From Polaribacter reichenbachii (lineage in GTDB: Bacteria > Bacteroidota > Bacteroidia > Flavobacteriales > Flavobacteriaceae): a stretch of 64,000 nucleotides of DNA. The notes under the pieces are model-generated. The model was given only the letters and a program-made list of their open reading frames with translations. It had not been told where the DNA came from and ran no database searches. Positions 55,705 to 62,196 of the stretch are shown here, one piece after another. The position numbers and the translations under genes are program-made. The stretch's first letter is position 1, and each line of letters begins with the position of its first letter. The stretch lies in the NCBI RefSeq assembly GCF_001975665.1, contig NZ_CP019419.1:3641501-3705500 (forward strand). Direction: 5' to 3'.

Positions 55705-55844
55705 TACAGGTAACACCGTGTATAAAAAATTGCTACTTTAGTACTTAACCAAAAGCAGTTGCAATTTTATGCACTTTGATTTTCCGTTGGAAAATCCTCG
55801 CACACAAAAACGCAACTTTCCATAACACAAACACGTTGTAGCTA
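55705..55844 (+). repeat. attC-like site 3
   Basis: R''-like TACAGGTAAC (55705-55714) pairs with the cassette 3 start TTACCTGTA. Left arm GTGTATAAAAAATTGC, central hairpin GATTTTCC/GGAAAATC (55778-55796), right arm GCAACTTTCCATAACAC, R' GTTGTAGCTA with G at 55835. The R' core differs from site 1 and 2 and matches the next cassette. Confidence 0.8.
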
Positions 55845-55854
55845 ATTACAGAAA

Positions 55855-56634
55855 ATGAAAAATTTCCTCTTAATATTAATACTTTTTTTTTCAATTTCTT
55901 GCGCAAATAAAAAGAAAAACAATAAAGATGAGTTAGAGAAAAACAAAACTCTAAAAGCCTCATTAATTCTTGGGGAAAGAATAGATGGTCCTGCAAACAT
56001 TAGAGATACGATTAATGGAAAGTTACTATTCGAATTGAATGATTTAACATTAATAGAAACAACAGAAATAAAAAACAACTGGCTTGAAGTAGGAGTATTT
56101 ATAAAACCAACCATAGAACAGGCTGAGAATTTCTACATCTTACCAAACACAAAAATTTATTCAAAAAACAAATTAATTGGAATAACTAAAGATACTGTAA
56201 ACTTTCTTTTTGGTGCGGAAGATTATGCCTTTATCAATGGGTTTTCTCATAAGAACAATATCAAGTCAAATACTATTCCTGAGAATGAACTTAAATCTAT
56301 AATAAAAAAGAATGAATTTTCATTATCAGATTTCAATCCTTTTATTGAAAATTTTGGATTTGAAATCTCTGAACTGGGTAAACTAGAGGATATCGAACAG
56401 TACTACATTAGTCAAAGTATACTAGTTGACATCTCTCCAAGAGACAGAATTACACTTCTGTTTAGAGACAAAATGCTAATTGGATTTATTCATTCCCGAA
56501 AAATTTCTTTAGAAAAATTTAAAACCTATGATTTAGTTCGTGGACATAAATTGACAATAACTTCAGATTTAAAAGATTATGAAATCAAAAAAATAATTGA
56601 ATCTAAAATACAAGTATATAACTCTATTGATTAA
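55855..56634 (+). CDS. cassette 4: lipoprotein with SH3-like region
   Basis: A 259-residue lipoprotein (LILFFSISC, Cys16). Residues about 38-85 (GPANIRDTINGKLLFELND, NNWLEVGVFI) resemble a bacterial SH3-like fold, with the paired strands and Trp expected for such domains. The rest is unassigned. The ATG is 20 bp after the cassette start. Two of its neighbours are also lipoproteins. Confidence 0.6.
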   Translation: MKNFLLILILFFSISCANKKKNNKDELEKNKTLKASLILGERIDGPANIRDTINGKLLFELNDLTLIETTEIKNNWLEVGVFIKPTIEQAENFYILPNTKIYSKNKLIGITKDTVNFLFGAEDYAFINGFSHKNNIKSNTIPENELKSIIKKNEFSLSDFNPFIENFGFEISELGKLEDIEQYYISQSILVDISPRDRITLLFRDKMLIGFIHSRKISLEKFKTYDLVRGHKLTITSDLKDYEIKKIIESKIQVYNSID

Positions 56635-56639
56635 AAAAC

Positions 56640-56777
56640 TAGCTACAACAACGCGTATAATTAATGGCTAGTTTTAGCCTGCTTACGAACATTCCTGCGG
56701 AATATTCTATCTGTGATTTATTTGCTAACTTAGTTGCTTAAACACGCCACAAATCATACGCAAGACCGTTACCCAAC
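56640..56777 (+). repeat. attC-like site 4
   Basis: R''-like TAGCTACAAC (56640-56649) pairs with the cassette 4 start TTGTAGCTA. Left arm GCGTATAATTAATGGC, central hairpin GAACATTCC/GGAATATTC with one mismatch (56687-56707), right arm GCCACAAATCATACGC, R' GTTACCCAAC with G at 56768. Confidence 0.8.
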
Positions 56778-56809
56778 ATTAACCACTCAACTCAAAACTG
56801 AAAGAAAAA

Positions 56810-57316
56810 TTGAAAGCTGAATTTATTAATCAACCAACATCTGGACAATATGAGGAAAAAATTTTTGACTTAAATACAGTTTGGAAAAGTCAAATTTGGA
56901 GTTGGACAAAATTCGTAACAAAAAGTGGATTTGAATGGGTAGGAATGTTTCGTGGAGAACAGAAAAGAATTGCAATTGCGGAAAAAATTAATCAAATAGG
57001 AATTCTAACAAGTGACGGACTTTATATTTTAGATATTGAGGAAAAAGAAATCCTATATTTTGACCAAAAAGTAGAATATGGAGAATTAGCTGAAATCCCA
57101 ACAAAAGATAAATTCATTGTTTCGGAATTTGGCAAAATCGGAATAATTGACGAAAATTTTAAAATAAAGTATTTAAATCTTGAATTTGAGATTGAAAATA
57201 TTGTGTTTGGAAAATATGAGGAAAAAAGATTGAAAATAAACTTTGAGAAACTACCTAATTATGAAATAATAGATGGCTTTTTAAATACTGAAAATTGGAA
57301 AATAGAAATGAAATAA
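56810..57316 (+). CDS. cassette 5: cytosolic protein of unknown function
   Basis: A 168-residue protein without signal peptide or membrane helix. It is made of alternating strands (KRIAIAEKINQIGILTSDG, DKFIVSEFGKIGIIDENFK), which suggests a repeat of beta elements. No family is recognised. No ATG precedes the first conserved-looking residues; the apparent start is a TTG at 56810, about 40 bp into the cassette. A start further upstream or another non-ATG codon cannot be excluded. Confidence 0.5.
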   Translation: MKAEFINQPTSGQYEEKIFDLNTVWKSQIWSWTKFVTKSGFEWVGMFRGEQKRIAIAEKINQIGILTSDGLYILDIEEKEILYFDQKVEYGELAEIPTKDKFIVSEFGKIGIIDENFKIKYLNLEFEIENIVFGKYEEKRLKINFEKLPNYEIIDGFLNTENWKIEMK

Positions 57317-57321
57317 AAAAC

Positions 57322-57460
57322 GTTGGGTAACACCGTATAAACTTTATTGCTAGTTATAGCTCACTTGGGAAATTCCTCCGGAATTTCGCCGTTCGTGGTT
57401 TATTTACTAAATTCACTGCTTAAACAACGCAACAAAGCTTATACAACAACGTTCTACGCA
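57322..57460 (+). repeat. attC-like site 5
   Basis: R''-like GTTGGGTAAC (57322-57331) pairs with the cassette 5 start TTACCCAAC. Left arm GTATAAACTTTATTGC, central hairpin GAAATTCC/GGAATTTC (57369-57387), right arm GCAACAAAGCTTATAC, R' GTTCTACGCA with G at 57451. Nearly identical to site 1 over about 120 bp. Confidence 0.85.
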
Positions 57461-57476
57461 ATTTAAAATCAACATA

Positions 57477-58337
57477 ATGGAAACATTCGGAAATAGGATA
57501 AATGATTTAATACAAGTTAACAAAAGTCTTCTTTTTTTACAAGGAGAAATGGCTCAACTAACTTATCTTTCATTTGAACAAAATATTAAATGGATTAATA
57601 ATTTGGAAGAAGGTGCAACAATCCCAATTTCATATCCTTTAGGATTTAAGGCTGACAATACAGCTATAATGAGTACTCCTCGAAATTATACAAAAGATGA
57701 ACTAACTGAAAAATATGCTCATTTAGGTATGAATAAATTACCTATAGATGCAATTTTTCAGCTTGTTACTATTATGGAAACTTTGATGAATGATATTTTA
57801 CGAACAATTTTAATAGAATATCCAAGCAAAATACCTTCAAAGAAAAAAGTTGATATTGATTGTGTTTTAAACGCTTCCTCTTTAGAACAAGCTAAAATTA
57901 CAATTATAGATGGAATTTTAAATGAAATAGCATATAAATCTCCAAAAGATTACGCTTCTGAATTTGAGAAATATACGAGTGTGAAACTACTGGAAAATCC
58001 TGTTTTTCATAAATACATTGAACTAAAAGCCACAAGAGATATTCATATACATAATGGAGGAACTGCAAATGAAATTTATTTAATAAAATCTGGAGTGGTT
58101 GCAAGAGTTAAGAATGGAGAATTTTTACCTGTAGATATTCAATATTTTTTAATGTCTTATGAACAGTGTTTACAATTAAACGAAATTTTAGAAAAAGAAT
58201 TAGACAAAATATGGCCAAGTGAAAATTTCAGAAAAAGCGAAACAAAAAAGGAAAGTACTGAAAAAGAGGAAGTAGTTCAAAAAGTAATTGAAGAATCAAA
58301 AACGGAAAATAAAGAAGAAACAGAAAAAACTGCGTAG
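57477..58337 (+). CDS. cassette 6: HEPN-like protein
   Basis: A 286-residue mostly helical protein. Arg187 to His192 (RDIHIH, R-x4-H) sits in ELKATRDIHIHNGG, the local pattern of HEPN RNase active sites, and the preceding helices (IFQLVTIMETLMNDILR) fit the HEPN bundle. The C-terminal 50 residues are a Lys/Glu-rich tail. It could be an RNA-cleaving toxin or defence protein, although no nucleotidyltransferase antitoxin (MNT) gene is adjacent. The final codons and stop (TAG at 58335) lie in the R'' box. Confidence 0.6.
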   Translation: METFGNRINDLIQVNKSLLFLQGEMAQLTYLSFEQNIKWINNLEEGATIPISYPLGFKADNTAIMSTPRNYTKDELTEKYAHLGMNKLPIDAIFQLVTIMETLMNDILRTILIEYPSKIPSKKKVDIDCVLNASSLEQAKITIIDGILNEIAYKSPKDYASEFEKYTSVKLLENPVFHKYIELKATRDIHIHNGGTANEIYLIKSGVVARVKNGEFLPVDIQYFLMSYEQCLQLNEILEKELDKIWPSENFRKSETKKESTEKEEVVQKVIEESKTENKEETEKTA

Positions 58338-58470
58338 AACACCGTATAAACTTTATTGCTGGCTTTTTGCTTACTTGCGAAAGTCCTTGCGGACTTTCTT
58401 GGTCAGTAATTATTTAGTAACTTTACTGCTAAACCATCGCAACAAAGCTTATACATCAACGTTGGGCGTC
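58331..58470 (+). repeat. attC-like site 6
   Basis: R''-like TGCGTAGAAC (58331-58340) pairs with the cassette 6 start TTCTACGCA. Left arm GTATAAACTTTATTGC, central hairpin GAAAGTCC/GGACTTTC (58379-58398), right arm GCAACAAAGCTTATAC, R' GTTGGGCGTC with G at 58461. Confidence 0.85.
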
Positions 58471-58505
58471 ATACAACAAAATTACTGCAAATAAGAGAAA
58501 TTAGG

Positions 58506-60749
58506 ATGATTGATAAAATAGAACTAAAAGAAACAAACACCTATATTCAAAAAGTCGAAGTAAATAATCTAGCTAAAGTTAATTTCTTTTTCGGGAGTAA
58601 TGGTTCTGGAAAATCTACTATTGCTAAGTTATTGTATAACCAAAGCTTATCAGATGTAGAAAAAGATAATAAATTTGAACAATGTAAAATTTCAGGCTTT
58701 AATCTTAAAAATGATGAAATTTTAGTTTTTGATGAAAAGTATGTTGAAAGAAATTTTATTTCAAACAAAGAATTATCTGGATTATTTACCCTTAATGAGG
58801 AAAACAAAGATATTGATGACAAAATTCGTACAAATCAAAAGGAGTTAAACAAACTAGACAATTATTTAGAAAACTTTTCTAAACGTGAGAGAAAAATAAA
58901 AAAAGCATTAAATGACAAACACGAAGAATTAAAGAGAAATTGTTGGTGGGAAAGAAATTCGTTTGACACTTTTTATGAAATTGAATTAGAATATTCGAGA
59001 AATAAAGAAAACCATCTAAGAAATATTAGAAATTACCTGCCTATAGATAAATCTGATGAAGAACTATCGTTAGAATCATTATCTGCTAGATATAAAGATT
59101 TATTTGAGATTAAAAGAGAGAAGATTGACATTAAAATATCTTCAGATTTATTCAAAAAACTTGGAAAACTTGAAAATGATATAATTCCATTAATGGAAGA
59201 AGTTATAACTACCAACAAAGAAGTAAATATCGCAGAATTAATAGACGCATTAGGCATAAGGAAATGGGTTGAAGAAGGACGTAATTTTGTTCTTGATGAG
59301 AAAAAAAACATTTGTCCTTTTTGTCAAAGTGAAACATACGATGACAATTTAAAACAGAGTTTTGAAGAGTATTTTAATAAAACCTATCAAGAAAAAATTA
59401 ACAAAATTAAATCTTTAAAAGAAGCATATTTAATAACATTCAATCAATTGTTAGAAAATATTATTCAAGTGTCTAAAGTTTACAACAAGGATAATCAGAC
59501 TACAGACCTACATACTGAATGTAGTAACTTACTTGCTGACAATATTAAAAAACTTGAGAGAAAACTTGAGTATTCAAATGAAATTATTGAATTCTTTGAT
59601 ATTTATAATTTCGACCTAGAATTAGATATTATTAATGATGAAATTGAAGATAATAATGAGAAAATTGAAGATTTTCAAAAAAACAAAGAACAATTAATAG
59701 AAGATATTTGGAACTATTTAGCAAAAGAAAGTGTTAATGAGATAAAAGAATACGATAACTATAACTCAAGAATAACTAAGATTTTACTTCAACTGAACAC
59801 TCTTTCATCTCACTTTGAAAACTCTAAAAAAACAATCAAAGACAAAGTTGAAAAATTAAAATCAAAAACAGTTTCAACAGATAAAGCTGTTAAAGCTATA
59901 AATGGAATTCTAAAAAGTTCTGGTTTTGATAATTTTGAAATAGAAGAAAAAGAAACCTCAAATAATATTTCAAGATATATTTTAAAACGTGAAAATAATT
60001 CTGAACAAGATGTATTTAAAACGCTTAGTGAAGGCGAAAAGAATTTTATAGCCTTTCTTTACTTCTATCAATTAGTATTAGGAACAGATGATAAAGATTC
60101 AGAATTAAAGAAAAGAATAGTTGTAATTGATGATCCTGTTTCAAGTTTAGATAGTCAGGTGTTATTCGTTGTATCAACACTAATTCATTCCCTAATAAAA
60201 TATTCTGAAACAGATAAAAATCAATTTAAAAATTCAACTATAAAACAAGTATTTATATTATCTCATAATTTATATTTCTATAAAGAGGTATCGTTTAAAC
60301 AAAGACCTATTTGTAGAAATAAAGCACACTTTTCAGTTTCAAAATTTAACGGCATTTCAAATATTGAGCATAAAGGAGTCGATACTTTCGTACACAATGA
60401 CTATATGTTACTTTGGAAAAGTATAAAAGAATTAAAAGAAACAAATAATAAAGTATTCAATATTACTATCGGAAATAGTATGAGAAGAATTATTGAAAGC
60501 TACGTGAATTTTATAGGTTTAGGCAAAAGTCCTTGGGATAGTCTTAAAAGCTTAGACGTTTCAGACCCAATTTACCCAATATGCTCTTCTTTAATATCTG
60601 AAATTAATGATGTTAGTCACAAATCACTACCATTTGATGATTTATATTATCAAAGAATTGTTAATGAGGAGCCTGACAAACTTTATTCTGCCTTCCAAAA
60701 AATATTTAAAAGTATCGGAGAAGAACACTATAAGATGATGATGAACTAA
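58506..60749 (+). CDS. cassette 7: RloC/PrrC-like AAA ATPase, anticodon nuclease candidate
   Basis: A 747-residue protein of the AAA_13 type: Walker A GSNGSGKST (30-38), coiled coils with a CPFC zinc-hook motif (270-273), signature LSEGEK (507-512), Walker B VVIDDPVSSLD (539-549) and H-loop LSHN. After the ATPase core, Arg660, Glu664 (in SMRRIIESY) and His705 (in NDVSHKS) recall the R-E-H triad of the anticodon nucleases PrrC and RloC; the spacing is near PrrC's R320/E324/H356. These are tRNA-cleaving antiphage proteins. Match made by eye. It is the largest cargo gene of the array. Confidence 0.72.
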   Translation: MIDKIELKETNTYIQKVEVNNLAKVNFFFGSNGSGKSTIAKLLYNQSLSDVEKDNKFEQCKISGFNLKNDEILVFDEKYVERNFISNKELSGLFTLNEENKDIDDKIRTNQKELNKLDNYLENFSKRERKIKKALNDKHEELKRNCWWERNSFDTFYEIELEYSRNKENHLRNIRNYLPIDKSDEELSLESLSARYKDLFEIKREKIDIKISSDLFKKLGKLENDIIPLMEEVITTNKEVNIAELIDALGIRKWVEEGRNFVLDEKKNICPFCQSETYDDNLKQSFEEYFNKTYQEKINKIKSLKEAYLITFNQLLENIIQVSKVYNKDNQTTDLHTECSNLLADNIKKLERKLEYSNEIIEFFDIYNFDLELDIINDEIEDNNEKIEDFQKNKEQLIEDIWNYLAKESVNEIKEYDNYNSRITKILLQLNTLSSHFENSKKTIKDKVEKLKSKTVSTDKAVKAINGILKSSGFDNFEIEEKETSNNISRYILKRENNSEQDVFKTLSEGEKNFIAFLYFYQLVLGTDDKDSELKKRIVVIDDPVSSLDSQVLFVVSTLIHSLIKYSETDKNQFKNSTIKQVFILSHNLYFYKEVSFKQRPICRNKAHFSVSKFNGISNIEHKGVDTFVHNDYMLLWKSIKELKETNNKVFNITIGNSMRRIIESYVNFIGLGKSPWDSLKSLDVSDPIYPICSSLISEINDVSHKSLPFDDLYYQRIVNEEPDKLYSAFQKIFKSIGEEHYKMMMN

Positions 60750-60759
60750 AAAGTACGAA

Positions 60760-60898
60760 CGCCCAACACCGTATATAATTTATTGCTGGCTTCTCGCCTA
60801 CTTACGAAAGTCCTCGCGGACTTTCTTGGTCTGTATTTATTTACTAAATTAGTTGCTTAAACCACGCAACAAACCATATACAAACACGTTGTGCATAA
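60760..60898 (+). repeat. attC-like site 7
   Basis: R''-like ACGCCCAAC (60760-60768) pairs with the cassette 7 start TTGGGCGT. Left arm GTATATAATTTATTGC, central hairpin GAAAGTCC/GGACTTTC (60807-60826), right arm GCAACAAACCATATAC, R' GTTGTGCATA with G at 60889. Confidence 0.85.
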
Positions 60899-60913
60899 TT
60901 TGAACTGAACGAA

Positions 60914-61477
60914 ATGAAACTAACATTAATACTATTTTCAACACTATTTTTTCTGATCAATTCTTGTGAAAAAGGAAATGATAAGACAAAAATTTCACCT
61001 GAAAATGGAATGGAAAAATTATTCGTTGCGGAAGATATATTTAATCAGAAATGGATTGATACTTTAATGCCAATCAGAAATGCCGATTTTTATGAATTTA
61101 AAAATGAAAATAAAAACTTAATAAAATACTCTTACATTTTAGATTATAGTTCTGACCAAAATCAGATTTATGGAAAAATGGAATCAAATACTTATATTTT
61201 TGACAACATTGATTTGGTGCTTATTGACAAATTAATTGCTGAACACAATAAAACGAATCTGAATGGAATGGAATATTTGATAGAAGAAACAGATGAATTT
61301 AACTTACCTTTTGAGTCGTGTAAAACATTTGCTCTTCTCAACCCAAACAACAGAGATTTCAAAGGATTTACGATTAATTATATTAAAGAAAATAAACTAA
61401 TTCAATCAAAAATTTTATTCAATAATTTTTTCCCAATTGATTGGGATATTGCTGTTAAAAAACTGAATGAATTATAA
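60914..61477 (+). CDS. cassette 8: lipoprotein of unknown function
   Basis: A 187-residue lipoprotein (LFSTLFFLINSC, Cys18) with a mixed alpha/beta soluble part. No family is recognised. The ATG is 24 bp after the cassette start. It is the last cassette with a full attC-like end. Confidence 0.6.
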   Translation: MKLTLILFSTLFFLINSCEKGNDKTKISPENGMEKLFVAEDIFNQKWIDTLMPIRNADFYEFKNENKNLIKYSYILDYSSDQNQIYGKMESNTYIFDNIDLVLIDKLIAEHNKTNLNGMEYLIEETDEFNLPFESCKTFALLNPNNRDFKGFTINYIKENKLIQSKILFNNFFPIDWDIAVKKLNEL

Positions 61478-61482
61478 AAAAC

Positions 61483-61622
61483 TATGCACAACATTGTATA
61501 AAAATAATGCTTAAATTTAATCCTAAATCAAAAGGTTAGTGCGCATTTGGTCACTCTGATTTTCCTGCGGAAAATCCTCGGACGCAAACCCGCACTATTC
61601 TTATACGAGACCGTTGTGCATA
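61483..61622 (+). repeat. attC-like site 8 (divergent)
   Basis: R''-like TATGCACAAC (61483-61492) pairs with the cassette 8 start TTGTGCATA. Left arm ATTGTATAAAAATAATGC is diverged; the central hairpin GATTTTCC/GGAAAATC (61558-61576) is intact; right arm ends TTATACGAGACC, R' GTTGTGCATA with G at 61613. The flank 61614 onward starts like cassette 8. Confidence 0.75.
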
Positions 61623-61827
61623 ATGCGAAAATCGTGCTAAACATCAACATTTGAACTAAAAAAGCCAACCGCACAAACAGCACATTTATTTTTTCCAGAC
61701 ACCTAAAGCCAACGCTTAAAAAAATAAAAGAGCTGTTTTTAGCCAACGCTCAAAAACGGAACGCAAAACAGAATTAAGAAATGACTTTGCAATACCATTG
61801 CATTAATAATTCTCTATCTTTGTGACA
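61614..61827. other. sequence after the last attC-like site
   Basis: No gene and no further attC-like site is visible. The first 11 bases repeat the beginning of cassette 8, as if another related cassette stood here and lost its end. Slightly richer in C/G repeats (AGCCAACG is seen three times). Confidence 0.45.
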
Positions 61828-62145
61828 ATGAAATTTATCACTATCATATTATCCTTATTAATACTTGTTTTGTCAATCAAACCTTGTTCTGACGGAAATA
61901 ATGCCGAAGACCTGCACCAAGACGAAATAACTGCTGAACACAATCATCAAAATGATAGTGATGATACTTGTCCAATAACTTGTATTTGTAATTGTTGTGG
62001 AATCGCAATTACATATCAACCAATTCAAACTTTTGAATTAGGTATTAACAATCAGATTTCTACAGAAATTCTATCTGTTTATCAATCAATCTACAGATTT
62101 AATTTTCATTCCAACATCTGGCAACCGCCTCAATTGATTAGCTAA
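61828..62145 (+). CDS. DUF6660-like small secreted Cys-rich protein
   Basis: About 105 residues from the ATG at 61828 (a GTG at 61822 is the alternative). It has a signal peptide, an acidic/His-rich stretch (DLHQDEITAEHNHQND) and a cluster of cysteines CPITCICNCCG, then FNFHSNIWQPPQL, which matches the DUF6660 end. The His/Cys richness suggests metal binding (inference). It lies about 50 bp before a TonB-dependent receptor; the two are commonly paired. Confidence 0.7.
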   Translation: MKFITIILSLLILVLSIKPCSDGNNAEDLHQDEITAEHNHQNDSDDTCPITCICNCCGIAITYQPIQTFELGINNQISTEILSVYQSIYRFNFHSNIWQPPQLIS

Positions 62146-62196
62146 TTTATCGACCACAAGTCAAGAATTTTTAGTTAATTAATTTTTACATTTTCA

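Larger units (their letters stand above)
52119..61613 (+). mobile_element. integron-like element: recombinase, attI, eight cassettes
   Basis: A tyrosine recombinase (52119-53240), a promoter (53226-53256), an attI-like junction (G at 53351) and eight gene cassettes, all in the plus orientation. Cassette limits by the G^TT rule: 53352-54233, 54234-55083, 55084-55835, 55836-56768, 56769-57451, 57452-58461, 58462-60889 and 60890-61613. Each holds one gene and ends in a site of about 130 bp (attC-like). Bases at each cassette start are complementary to the R''-like box at its end. The arrangement is that of an integron with the recombinase co-directional with its cassettes. Recognition as integron-like comes from the sequence; activity is inferred. 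Confidence 0.85.

Noticed and set aside
54140..61580. The attC-like hairpins as ordinary terminators or as a CRISPR array
   Set aside because: Stems are not followed by T-runs and sites are gene-spaced with variable distances; repeats are about 130 bp, with cassette-specific ends.
61528..61746. Minus-strand frame over attC-like site 8
   Set aside because: It runs across the recombination site and its flank and has no recognisable domain.
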